DNA of 17,089 bases from an uncultured Steroidobacter sp. (lineage in GTDB: Bacteria > Pseudomonadota > Gammaproteobacteria > Steroidobacterales > Steroidobacteraceae), in NCBI GenBank assembly GCA_946478975.1, contig CAMLEO010000141.1:1-17089 (forward strand), in the 5' to 3' direction. Shown here one piece after another: positions 1-8,200 of this stretch. Under the pieces are notes generated by a model, which saw only the letters and a program-made list of their open reading frames with translations, searched no databases and was not told the DNA's origin. How positions within the stretch are numbered: the stretch's first letter is position 1; every line of letters starts with the position of its first letter. Position numbers and translations under genes: made by a program.

Positions 1-1
1 G

Positions 2-55
2 ACCGCGCCGGATCGTTACACGGACGTCGTGGCCCGTCTCGGCCTGCGGCGCTAA
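2..55 (+). CDS. rpsO: 30S ribosomal protein S15, C-terminal fragment (5' end outside window)
   Basis: Reading frame 2 gives 17 residues ending in RYTDVVARLGLRR followed by TAA. This matches the conserved C-terminus of ribosomal protein S15, which ends in RLGLRR in E. coli. S15 binds 16S rRNA in the central domain of the 30S subunit. The position directly upstream of pnp is the classical rpsO-pnp order of proteobacteria and supports the call. Only the tail is visible, so nothing can be said about its promoter or about autoregulation by S15. Confidence 0.85.
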   Translation, partial: TAPDRYTDVVARLGLRR

Positions 56-70
56 GCGTAAGTTTGCGTC

Positions 71-96
71 GGGCGGAGCATACATTGGCTCCGCCC
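71..96 (+). terminator. Perfect 9-bp hairpin between rpsO and pnp (terminator/attenuator or RNA-processing site)
   Basis: GGGCGGAGC (71-79) pairs perfectly with GCTCCGCCC (88-96) around an 8-nt loop, 15 nt after the rpsO stop. No T-run follows, so it is at best a leaky intrinsic terminator. In E. coli the rpsO-pnp spacer holds the rpsO terminator and an RNase III-cleaved pnp leader hairpin through which PNPase represses its own translation. This hairpin could serve either role; that is inference. The rest of the leader (97-209) shows no convincing sigma-70 promoter to my eye. Confidence 0.5.
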
Positions 97-209
97 GTCC
101 CATCGCCGCCGCTGCTGTCATTCGACCAATCTTGCGTCTGCCGGTCGTGTATCGCCCTTCCCGTAGCGTCGTACGCCGCTGACCTCCAATCCATTTCGTG
201 GGAACCATC

Positions 210-2297
210 GTGAGCGCCATCAAAAAATCATTCGCCTTCGGTCAGCATCAAGTCACGTTGGAAACCGGTGAGCTGGCCCGCCAGGCCGACGGCTCGGTCG
301 TGGTGTCGATGGGAGACACGGTCGTGCTGGTCACTGCGGTGGGTCGCAAGCAGGCCGATCCGAACAAGGACTTCTTCCCGCTGACGGTCAACTACATCGA
401 GAAGACCTACGCCGCGGGCCGCATCCCGGGCGGCTTCTTCAAGCGTGAAGGCCGGCCGAGCGAAAAAGAAACATTGATCTCGCGCCTCATCGATCGTCCG
501 ATCCGCCCGCTGTTCCCGGAAGGATTCCTCAACGAGATCCAGGTGGTCGCGACGGTGGTGTCGTTGAACCCGGAAATCGACGCCGATATTCCCGCGATGA
601 TCGGCGCGTCCGCCGCGCTGGCTCTGTCCGGTGTGCCGTTCCAAGGCCCGATCGCCGCGGCCAAAGTTGGTTACATCGATGGCCAGTACGTGCTGAACCC
701 GACCGCCAAGCAGCTCAAGACTTCGAAGCTGGATCTCGTGGTTGCCGGCACCGCCGAAGCGGTGCTGATGGTCGAATCCGAAGCGGACAGCCTGCCGGAA
801 GAAGTGATGTTGGGCGCCGTCGTGTTCGGTCACGAACAGATGCAGGTCGCGATCAAGGTGATCAACGAGCTCAAGGCTGAAGCCGGCAAGGCCGCCTGGG
901 AGTGGGCGCCGCCCGCTGCCAACGCCGCGCTGGAAGCTGCTGTCGCCGCGAACGCGCAGAGCGCGCTCACCGAGGCGTATCAGATTTTCGACAAGATGCA
1001 GCGGCGGGATCGCATTCAGGAGATCAAGAAGGCGTTGCTCACGGCGCTGGCCAGCGGCGACGCGCCGCAGTTCACCCCCGGCGATGTTTCCAAAGAGTTT
1101 GGCAATCTCGAATATCGCATCGTGCGTGGCCGCGTGATCGCGGGCGAGCCGCGTATCGACGGCCGTGACATGAAGACGGTGCGTGGAATCAACATTCGCA
1201 CCGGCGTGCTGCCGCGTACGCACGGCTCCGCGTTGTTTACTCGTGGCGAGACGCAGGCGCTCGTTACAACGACGCTCGGCACCGGCCGCGATGCGCAGAT
1301 CATCGATGCGCTCACCGGCGAGCGCAAAGAGCCGTTCATGCTTCATTACAACTTCCCGCCGTTCAGCGTCGGCGAGACCGGCATGATGGGCTCGCCGAAG
1401 CGCCGTGAAATCGGCCACGGCAACCTCGCTCGTCGCGGCATCAGCGCCGTGATGCCGGACATGAGCAACTTCCCGTACGTCATTCGCGTGGTCTCGGAAA
1501 TTCTCGAATCGAACGGTTCGAGCTCCATGGCCAGCGTCTGCGGCACCAGCCTCGCGCTGATGGATGCGGGCGTGCCGATCAAGGCTGCTGTCGCGGGCGT
1601 CGCGATGGGCCTGGTGAAGGAAGGCGACAAGTTCCAGGTGCTCACCGACATCCTCGGTGACGAAGATCACCTCGGCGACATGGACTTCAAAGTGGCCGGT
1701 ACGCGCAACGGCGTGACGGCGCTGCAGATGGACATCAAGATCAACGGCATCACCAAGCAGATCATGGAAGTCGCGCTCGAGCAGGCGAAGGCCGGCCGTC
1801 TGCACATCCTCGATCACATGGACAAAGTGCTCGCGGCTCCGCGCGCGCAGATGTCCGAGTGGGCGCCGTCGATCATCACCATCAAGATCGATCCGGACAA
1901 GATTCGCGAAGTCATCGGCAAGGGCGGTGCGGTCATTCGCGCCATCACCGAAGAGACCGGCACGACGATCGACATCGAGAACGACGGCACGGTCAAGATC
2001 GCGTCGGTGGACGGCGTGTCGGGCCGCGAAGCGCAGCGTCGCATCGAGCTGATCACGGCGGAAGTGGAAGTGGGCCGCGTCTATGAAGGCCGCGTGGCGC
2101 GCCTGATGGACTTCGGTGCGTTCGTGACCATCCTGCCGGGCAAGGACGGCCTGGTGCACATCTCGCAGATTTCCGATGAGCGCGTCGAGCGCGTCAGCGA
2201 CAAGCTGAAGGAAGGCGACGTAGTGCGCGTGAAGGTGCTCGAAGTGGATCGTCAGGGTCGCGTGCGTTTGAGCATGCGCAACGTCGACGCCGCCTGA
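210..2297 (+). CDS. pnp: Polyribonucleotide nucleotidyltransferase (PNPase)
   Basis: PNPase is the trimeric phosphorolytic 3'-5' exoribonuclease of the RNA degradosome; it removes nucleotides as NDPs and can add heteropolymeric tails. Visible in order: a first RNase PH domain (from about residue 10, with [18 protein letters not shown]), a helical linker, a second RNase PH domain with the phosphate-binding [11 protein letters not shown] stretch and catalytic D486, D492 and K494 in [12 protein letters not shown], a KH domain with the loop IGKGG (about 555-612), and an S1 domain (about 619-691, FGAFV and GLVHISQI). The 695-residue length is close to the E. coli protein. I chose GTG 210 ([13 protein letters not shown]), with a weak GGGA site upstream. 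An in-frame GTG at 198 would add four residues. rpsO lies just upstream and phaR converges from the right. Confidence 0.97.
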   Translation: MSAIKKSFAFGQHQVTLETGELARQADGSVVVSMGDTVVLVTAVGRKQADPNKDFFPLTVNYIEKTYAAGRIPGGFFKREGRPSEKETLISRLIDRPIRPLFPEGFLNEIQVVATVVSLNPEIDADIPAMIGASAALALSGVPFQGPIAAAKVGYIDGQYVLNPTAKQLKTSKLDLVVAGTAEAVLMVESEADSLPEEVMLGAVVFGHEQMQVAIKVINELKAEAGKAAWEWAPPAANAALEAAVAANAQSALTEAYQIFDKMQRRDRIQEIKKALLTALASGDAPQFTPGDVSKEFGNLEYRIVRGRVIAGEPRIDGRDMKTVRGINIRTGVLPRTHGSALFTRGETQALVTTTLGTGRDAQIIDALTGERKEPFMLHYNFPPFSVGETGMMGSPKRREIGHGNLARRGISAVMPDMSNFPYVIRVVSEILESNGSSSMASVCGTSLALMDAGVPIKAAVAGVAMGLVKEGDKFQVLTDILGDEDHLGDMDFKVAGTRNGVTALQMDIKINGITKQIMEVALEQAKAGRLHILDHMDKVLAAPRAQMSEWAPSIITIKIDPDKIREVIGKGGAVIRAITEETGTTIDIENDGTVKIASVDGVSGREAQRRIELITAEVEVGRVYEGRVARLMDFGAFVTILPGKDGLVHISQISDERVERVSDKLKEGDVVRVKVLEVDRQGRVRLSMRNVDAA

Positions 2298-2326
2298 TCG
2301 CCAGCAGTCAGGCCCAACTAATCAAA

Positions 2327-2352
2327 CCAGGGGCAGTGGCCGCTGCCCCTGG
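2327..2352. terminator. Hairpin terminator shared by convergent pnp and phaR
   Basis: CCAGGGGCAG (2327-2336) and CTGCCCCTGG (2343-2352) form a perfect 10-bp stem with a 6-nt loop, placed between the pnp stop and the phaR stop. Read on the minus strand the stem is followed by GGTTTGATTAG, a weak T-rich stretch; on the plus strand there is no T-run. It is therefore most likely a terminator for the dksA-gluQ-phaR transcript and a 3' stabilising or blocking hairpin for pnp. Confidence 0.65.
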
Positions 2353-2381
2353 CGTTGAATGCTGGATTCCAAGATCGCGCG

Positions 2382-2930
2382 TTAGCTGCGCGCGTCCGTA
2401 TCGGCTTCCTTACTGCGGCCGGCCGTATCGTGGCCCGCGCCGCACATCACCTTGTAGATGTCGTCTTGGACCGAGCGCCAGCGCTCCAGGTTCTGCTGGG
2501 TCAGCGTGGCGATACTGTCGTAGGCATCGTTCCCCATGATGCCTCGCATGTGCTCGCGCATTTGCTGTTGCTGACTGGAGAGCAGCTTCAGGCTCTGTTC
2601 CAGATAGCTGCCGACCACGCTCTGCATGGCGCCGCCGTAAGAGCGGATTACCTGCGACAGGAAATCCTGGCTCATCAGCGGTTCGCCGGCGTGCTCCTGG
2701 TCGGCGATCACTTGCAGCAGGATGGAGCGGGTGATGTCTTCCTGGGATTTCTTGTCGATGACGACGAAGTCCACTTTGTCCATCACCAGCCGGCGGATGT
2801 CCGCCAGTGTGATGTAACGGCTCTCCACCGTATCGTACAAGCGACGATTGGGATATTTCTTTACGACGCGCAAATCGCCGCGCGCATCGTTCCTCACCTC
2901 ATTTCTCAGTTCATTTCTTGGCTCGCCCAT
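2382..2930 (-). CDS. phaR: Polyhydroxyalkanoate synthesis repressor PhaR
   Basis: PhaR-type repressors bind DNA upstream of phasin and PHA genes and also sense PHA granules, releasing DNA when polymer accumulates. The diagnostic DNA-binding domain (PHB/PHA accumulation regulator) is clear: RVVKKYPNRRLYDT, then YITLADIRRLV, VDFVVIDKKSQEDITRSILLQ. It is followed by the Gln/Met-rich accumulation-regulator part (SQVIRSYGGAMQSVVGSYLEQSL). From ATG 2930 the protein has 182 residues, about the length of Ralstonia PhaR. I chose this ATG because GGGGAG lies 5 nt upstream. The alternative ATG 2987 would add 19 residues and overlap the gluQ stop as ATGA, so it remains possible. The gene is third in dksA-gluQ-phaR. 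No PHA synthase gene is in the window. Confidence 0.88.
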   Translation of the reverse strand: MGEPRNELRNEVRNDARGDLRVVKKYPNRRLYDTVESRYITLADIRRLVMDKVDFVVIDKKSQEDITRSILLQVIADQEHAGEPLMSQDFLSQVIRSYGGAMQSVVGSYLEQSLKLLSSQQQQMREHMRGIMGNDAYDSIATLTQQNLERWRSVQDDIYKVMCGAGHDTAGRSKEADTDARS

Positions 2931-2935
2931 CGCTA

Positions 2936-2941
2936 CTCCCC
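2936..2941 (-). promoter_or_regulatory. Strong Shine-Dalgarno favouring the inner phaR start
   Basis: On the minus strand GGGGAG stands 5 nt before ATG 2930. It lies inside the longer alternative phaR reading frame that starts at 2987, so the two starts compete: the inner has the better ribosome site, the outer has a 4-nt ATGA overlap with the gluQ stop and a poorer GAGG 10 nt upstream. Confidence 0.5.
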
Positions 2942-2983
2942 GGTGTAGCTCCGGACTTGCCGCCGATCTTGTTTCCAGCGCAT

Positions 2984-3988
2984 TCATGTTAATCCATCCT
3001 CGCGCCGTGCCCGGATTGCAGCTTGGCGCTCTCCGTTCAGACGTTGCAGTTGCCAGTGTTGTATTGCCCATTCCCACAGTGTCGCTAATCCGGCGCGACA
3101 CAGATGGGCAGGCGGCGCTTGCTGCAGAAACTCCAACGCCCGCCACAGCTCCAGAACCGGACGGTCGATATCGATTGCTGCAGCGCCTGCCGACTTCGAC
3201 AGTTTGATCCCATTCGCGTCTGTGACTACCGGCAAATGTGCGTACATCGGCACAGGTAGCCTTAACAAACGTTGCAGGAACATCTGTCGGGGCGTGCTGT
3301 GGAGCAGATCGGCTCCGCGTACGACTGCGGAAATTCCCTGGAAGGCGTCGTCCACGACGACGGCCAGCTGATATGCATGCAACTGGTCGCGACGGCGTAT
3401 GACGAAATCTCCCACCTCTGCTGACACATCAACAGTGAAGCGCCCTTGCACAAAATCCGTAACTGCGATTTCCCCGGGGGTAACAAACAAACGGACGGCG
3501 GTCTTACGGGTAGGGTCCCGGGGGCCAGCACGGCAAAAGCCCGGATAACGCAGCTCGTCCGTATCTAACAAACCGGATAACCCAGACAATTTGTTTGTTT
3601 GTTGTGCGGCCTGCAGCTCGCTGCGAGTACACGAGCAGTGATAAGCCAGACCAGAAGCCAACAACTGTTGGGTCGCCGCTTCATAGGCTTCGCGGCGTGA
3701 ACTCTGATGCAGGATGGAACCAGTCCACTCGAAACCGAACATTTCGAGCGTGCGGAGGATCTGCTCGGCGCTGCCGGGAACGACGCGGGGAGTGTCGAGA
3801 TCTTCGATGCGCACGAGCCATTCGCCACCGGCCTGGCGTGCGCACAGGTAACTGCCGACGGCAGCGACCAGCGAACCGAAATGCAGCGGACCGGTGGGAG
3901 AGGGCGCAAAGCGCCCTCTGTAACAGACAGGCAACCGGTTAACGGTAGCGGTCGTCCCGGTCTCCGTATTGCTTTTCGCGACGCTCAC
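2984..3988 (-). CDS. gluQ: Glutamyl-Q tRNA(Asp) synthetase
   Basis: GluQRS is a paralogue of the catalytic half of glutamyl-tRNA synthetase. It activates glutamate without tRNA and attaches it to queuosine at position 34 of tRNA(Asp). The class I signature is at residues 30-38 (SPTGPLHFG) and the KMSKS-type loop KLSKS at 262-266. No anticodon-binding domain follows, as expected for the family. Zinc ligands are visible as C118, C120, Y148 and C152 (HCSC then RYPGFC). The stretch between C120 and Y148 is about 16 residues longer than in E. coli and uses AT-rich codons. The GTG 3988 start has AGGA 5 nt upstream but overlaps the dksA end by 50 nt. A TTG at 3934, just after the dksA stop, would give 316 residues. 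The dksA-gluQ order is widely conserved. Confidence 0.93.
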   Translation of the reverse strand: MSVAKSNTETGTTATVNRLPVCYRGRFAPSPTGPLHFGSLVAAVGSYLCARQAGGEWLVRIEDLDTPRVVPGSAEQILRTLEMFGFEWTGSILHQSSRREAYEAATQQLLASGLAYHCSCTRSELQAAQQTNKLSGLSGLLDTDELRYPGFCRAGPRDPTRKTAVRLFVTPGEIAVTDFVQGRFTVDVSAEVGDFVIRRRDQLHAYQLAVVVDDAFQGISAVVRGADLLHSTPRQMFLQRLLRLPVPMYAHLPVVTDANGIKLSKSAGAAAIDIDRPVLELWRALEFLQQAPPAHLCRAGLATLWEWAIQHWQLQRLNGERQAAIRARREDGLT

Positions 3989-4880
3989 GGCGTTCCTGAG
4001 CTTCCACGCACAGCGTGGCGGTCGGACGGGCTTCCAGCCGCTTGATGCCGATCTCTTCGCCGGTCTCGATGCAGTAGCCGTAGATGCCGTCTTCGATGCG
4101 CTTGATCGCTTCTTCGATCTTGCGGATCAGCTTGCGCTCGCGGTCGCGCGTGCGCAGTTCGAGGCTGAACTCGGACTCCTGCGTCGCCCGATCGTTCGGA
4201 TCGGGGAAGTTCGCCGCTTCCTCCTTCATGTGGAGCACGGTGCGATCCACTTCCTGCATCAGATCCCGTTTCCAGGTGTTCAAGATCTGGCGGAAGTGTT
4301 CGAGCTGCTCCTTGTTCATGTACTGCTCGCCACGCCGCGGAATGTAAGGCTTTACATTGCGCGGGCCGGCTAGCAGGTTCGTGCTCGACAGTTCCTGACC
4401 GTCGACGTCCTCACTGTCGCTGGTTGCGTCAGTGTCATGGGTGTTGGTAATCGGATGTGAAATCACGGGTCTCGCTGAAATCGTTGGCTTCGACGGGGTT
4501 GCAGGGGCCGATCGGGCGACTGAGTGTTCGGCAGTCTCCTCGACCGGTGCGGCAGCCTTGGCCGGTTTGGCCGCGGCAGCGACAGCTGCCGGTTTCGCGG
4601 CGGCTGGCTTATCGGCGGATTTCTCGCCGACCTTGTCCGCTACTTTGTCAGCAGCGGGTTTCTCTACAGTGACGGTTTTCGCGGCCGGCGCGGCCGCGGA
4701 TGTCGGTCGGTGCGCTGGAGCGACGGCCGCCGGTTTCGGGCGGGCGGCGGCAGCGGCGGGTTTCTTGGCGGGCGCCGCCTTCTTGGCGGACTCTTTCGCC
4801 GGCTCTTTCACGCTTGCGGCTTTTTTGACCACGGGTTGCTTGGCCTTCGTCGCTTTCGCGGACGGTTTTTTTGCGGCCAT
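3939..4880 (-). CDS. dksA: RNA polymerase-binding transcription factor DksA with long basic N-terminal extension
   Basis: DksA enters the RNA polymerase secondary channel and, with ppGpp, represses rRNA promoters and activates amino-acid promoters. Residues 184-306 are canonical: GEQYMNKEQLEHF, coiled coil, and tip FPDPNDRATQE with D227, D230 and A232 matching E. coli D71, D74 and A76, then the C-terminal helix. Two of the four zinc cysteines are replaced: C270, T273, C291, A294 (CIET and CVEA). Zinc-independent DksA relatives such as Pseudomonas DksA2 lack zinc cysteines, so the protein is probably functional. Residues 1-115 are Lys/Ala/Pro-rich and H1-like, followed by a Ser/Thr/Asp-rich linker; E. 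coli DksA has 151 residues in total. ATG 4880 has GGAGG 8 nt upstream. An internal ATG at 4319 would give a conventional short DksA. Confidence 0.95.
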   Translation of the reverse strand: MAAKKPSAKATKAKQPVVKKAASVKEPAKESAKKAAPAKKPAAAAARPKPAAVAPAHRPTSAAAPAAKTVTVEKPAADKVADKVGEKSADKPAAAKPAAVAAAAKPAKAAAPVEETAEHSVARSAPATPSKPTISARPVISHPITNTHDTDATSDSEDVDGQELSSTNLLAGPRNVKPYIPRRGEQYMNKEQLEHFRQILNTWKRDLMQEVDRTVLHMKEEAANFPDPNDRATQESEFSLELRTRDRERKLIRKIEEAIKRIEDGIYGYCIETGEEIGIKRLEARPTATLCVEAQERRERREKQYGDRDDRYR

Positions 4881-4888
4881 CTACTCTG

Positions 4889-4893
4889 CCTCC
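4889..4893 (-). promoter_or_regulatory. Shine-Dalgarno of the long dksA start
   Basis: GGAGG on the minus strand, 8 nt before ATG 4880. A consensus site at this place argues that the basic N-terminal extension is really translated and is not upstream reading-frame noise. Confidence 0.7.
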
Positions 4894-4977
4894 GCGCTCA
4901 GGCGCTCCTGGGGCTACCAGGCTCGTCGCCCAAACAACAGCTTGGACACTTTCCGGACATTGGTTCGCCAAAGAGGG

Positions 4978-4989
4978 GCGCGATTATAC
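4978..4989 (-). promoter_or_regulatory. Predicted sigma-70 promoter core of dksA-gluQ-phaR
   Basis: On the minus strand GTATAATCGCGC contains a perfect -10 hexamer TATAAT (4983-4988) followed by a GC-only discriminator. The -35 is poor at 16-18 bp spacing. Transcription would start near 4975 and leave a leader of about 95 nt. GC-rich discriminators are the mark of promoters inhibited by ppGpp/DksA, so feedback on dksA is plausible, by inference. The same 12 bases occur before trpS. Confidence 0.6.
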
Positions 4990-5152
4990 AGACCACCACT
5001 TTCCCGTACAGGGCCCTGATGTCCGGCCATTTTTGCCGGCCAGATCGCCGGCCGTTTCTCGCCAGATGGGGCCAGTTTCGACCATTACCGGCTATGACCG
5101 TGCGACGGCCGGAGCGTGACCCGCATTGACCCGCTGAACCCGCATCAACGCG

Positions 5153-5181
5153 TCCACAGGCGGATATGTTTCACATACACT
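5153..5181 (+). promoter_or_regulatory. Candidate sigma-70 promoter of smc
   Basis: TCCACA (5153-5158), a 17-bp spacer and TACACT (5176-5181): each hexamer matches consensus at 4 of 6 positions, about 40 nt before the smc ATG. A small inverted repeat TATGT-TTC-ACATA sits in the spacer. This is a weak pattern match only. Confidence 0.3.
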
Positions 5182-5220
5182 ACCGCCCGTTTTCGGTTCC
5201 CCTCTCGAAGTCGAGGCGCG

Positions 5221-8200
5221 ATGCGACTCAATAAGATCAAGTTGGCCGGGTTCAAGTCATTCGTGGACCCGACCGCGGTCAATTTCCCAGGCAATCTCAC
5301 GGGCGTCGTCGGTCCGAACGGTTGCGGCAAGTCCAACATCATCGACGCGGTGCGCTGGGTGATGGGCGAATCGTCGGCCAAGCACCTGCGCGGCGATTCG
5401 ATGATCGATGTCATCTTCAACGGCTCCGCCTCGCGCAAGCCGGTGGGCACCGCCTCGGTCGAGCTGGTGTTCGACAACAGCGACGGCCAGTTCTCCGGCC
5501 CCTACGCCGACTATGCCGAGGTGTCGCTCAAGCGCCAGGTGACGCGCGACGGCACGTCCAACTACTTCCTCAACGGCGCGCGCTGCCGTCGCAAGGACAT
5601 CACACAGCTGTTCCTGGGCACGGGCCTCGGCTCGCGCAGCTACGCGATCATCGAACAAGGCATGATCTCGCGCGTCATCGAAGCGCGCCCGGAAGAGCTG
5701 CGCGGCTTCATCGAGGAAGCGGCCGGCATCTCCAAGTACAAGGAACGCCGCCGCGAGACCGAGAACCGCATTTCTCACACCAAGGAAAACCTCGAACGCC
5801 TCAACGACGTGCGCGAGGAAGTGGACAAACAGCTGCGCCACCTGCAGCGCCAGGCCGCGACCGCGCGCCGCTATCAAACGTTGAAGCAGGACGAGCGCAA
5901 GTTCACCGCCGAGCTGCTGGCATTGAAGCTCAAGGTCATTGCCAACGATTCGGAGTCGAAGGAAGGCATCCTGCGCGAGCGGGATACCGCCATGCAGGCG
6001 CTGATCGCCGAGCTGCGCGCGATCGAGTCGGCCATCGAAACATCGCGTGAAGATTTCACCGAAAAGTCCGAAGCGCTGAACGCGGTCCAGGGCCGCTATT
6101 ACCAGATCGGTTCCGAGATCTCCCGCGCCGAGCAGTCGATCCAGCACTCCCGCGAGCTGCGCCAGCGCCAGCGCCAGGAGCTGGAGCAGGCGGAGCAGGG
6201 TGTCGCCGACACCAGCATGCACCTCACGCGCGACCAGACGCAGATCGATCAGCTGCGCGCCGAATTGGAGCAGCTGGAACCCGGCCTCGAAATGGCCCGC
6301 GAGCGCGAGCGAGCATCGGCCGAAGCGCAGGCGCTGGCCGAAGAGTCGATGCAGGACTGGCAGGAGCGCTGGGAAGATTTCAATCGCAACTCGCGCGTCG
6401 CCAGCGAAAAGACGCAGGTCGAACGCGCGCGTATCGAGCAGCTGGAACATCAGCTGTCGCGCCTGGGTGCACAACGCGAACGTTTGATGAGCGAGCTCGG
6501 CCAGCTCGACATGGGCGATGCCGAACAGCGCATCGCGATGTTGCAAGCTCAAGAAGAAGACGCTGCCGCTCAAGGCGAAGCCGCCGCGACTCAACTGCGC
6601 GAAGCGACCGAAGAGCTGCAGCGACTGCGTGAGCGCGAACGCGAGCTGGTGAGCGCCGACGATCGCGGCCGTCAGCAGTTGCAGGAAGCGCAAGGACGTT
6701 TGATGTCGCTGCAGGCCTTGCAGCAGGCCGCGCTCGGCCTCGCTCAAGGCAAGGTCGGCGAATGGCTGGCGTCGAATTCACTCAAGGAACGTCCGCGCCT
6801 CGGTCAGCAGCTGAGCGTCGAGCCGGGTTGGGAGCGCGCCGTGGAAACGGTGCTGGGCTCGTACCTGGAAGCAGTGTCGGTCGATACGATCGACGCGATC
6901 GCTCAGCGCATCGATTCGTTGCAGGTCGGCACGGTTTCGTTCTTCTCCTCCAGCGGCAGCAGCTCTCACAGCAGCGACACGACGAGCCTGCTGTCGCGAG
7001 TGCAGGGGCCGTCTGCGATCTCGGCGCTGTTGACGGGAATCATCGCGGTCGACTCGCTGCCCGAAGCGCTGGAGCGTCGTCATTCGCTGGCCGATGGCCA
7101 GTCGGTGATCACGCGCGACGGCGTGTGGATCGGCCGCGATTGGCTGCGCGTCAGCCGTGACAAAGACGTTCACGCCGGCGTCATCGAGCGCGAAAAAGAA
7201 ATGCGCACGCTGCGTGACACGGTCAGCGCGGCGGAAGAACAGCGCGAAGCGATTCAAGCCCAGGTGGCCGAGTGCCGCGCGAATCTGGGCTCGTTGGAAC
7301 AGCGTCGCGATGAGCTGCAGGCGGACGTGAATCGTCTGCATCGCTCGCATAGCGAATTCAGCTCGCAGGTGAGCGCGTTGCGCACCAAGGCCGAGCAGAC
7401 GGCCGAGCGTCATCGCCGTGTCACCAGTGAAATCGAAGAGCTCGATCTGGATCACGCCAACCGTGCCGAAGCGATTGCCGAAGCGCGCAATCGCATGCAG
7501 GAAGGCATGGACCAGATGGGCGAGTTCGAGGACATGCGCATGCGCCTCGAAAGCGAACGTGACGAGCTGCGCCAGAGCCTGACGTTCAAGCGCTCCCAGG
7601 CGCAGCAGGAACGCGATGGTGCGCAGGACGTGGCGATCAAGGTCGAGGCCAAGCGCTCGGCGCTGACGTCGATCTCCGCCGGCCTGGACCGCCTGCGCAA
7701 TCAGCTGGAACGAATGCAACAACGTCGCGACGCGCTGACCCAGCAGCTCTCCGAGGGCGAGGAGCCGCTGGAAGCGTTGAATGCAACGTTGGACGCGGCG
7801 CTGGAAAGACGCGTCGCTGTCGAAGAAGAACTGTCGACCGCACGTTCCGTATTGGAAGAAGCGGAAATCCGCATGCGTACACTCGACCAGCAGCGCATGG
7901 ATCGCGAGTCGGCGATCGAGCAGGCCCGCAACGGCCTCGAAGATGTGCGCATGGCTGCGCAGGAACTGAAGGTCCGACGCGAAACATTGGAAGAGCAGTT
8001 CGCGGCGACCCAGTACGACCTCGCGACCGTCTACCAGGAGATGCCGCCGGAAGCGAACGTCGACGCGTGGGAAGAAACATTGGAAGAGATCGCCGACAAG
8101 GTCGGTCGTCTGGGCGCCGTCAACCTCGCGGCCATCGACGAGTTCAAGGAACAGTCGGAGCGCAAGGAATATCTGGACAGCCAGTTCAAGGATCTGACCG

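Larger units (their letters stand above)
4881..5220. other. Divergent intergenic region between dksA and smc
   Basis: These 340 bp hold the dksA ribosome site and promoter on the left side and the upstream region of smc on the right. Between them (5022-5054) lie several overlapping GGCC/GCCGGC palindromes, including GCCGGC repeated around CAGATC, which could form a short hairpin. I see no small gene with a convincing start and ribosome site here. Confidence 0.6.

Noticed and set aside
228..2159. Long open frame on the minus strand opposite pnp (643 codons)
   Set aside because: Mirror of a GC-rich, strongly codon-biased gene; His/Arg/Asp-rich product with no domain pattern, while the plus strand is unmistakable PNPase.
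2931..3146. Upstream extension of phaR to 3146
   Set aside because: Overlaps the gluQ 3' end in another frame and adds sequence unlike any PhaR N-terminus; starts at 2930 or 2987 are better supported.
3939..4320. DksA as a decaying pseudogene because two zinc cysteines are missing
   Set aside because: The frame is intact, the Asp-Ala coiled-coil tip is conserved, and zinc-independent DksA proteins are known.
4432..5019. Plus-strand Ala/Gly-rich frame opposite the dksA tail
   Set aside because: Reverse complement of Lys/Ala/Pro repeats yields Ala/Gly/Phe-rich noise; no ribosome site, and it runs through the dksA promoter.
5116..5220. Upstream extension of smc to 5116
   Set aside because: SMC proteins begin at the MRLNKIKLAGFKSF stretch; the 35 extra codons have no similarity and cover the probable promoter.
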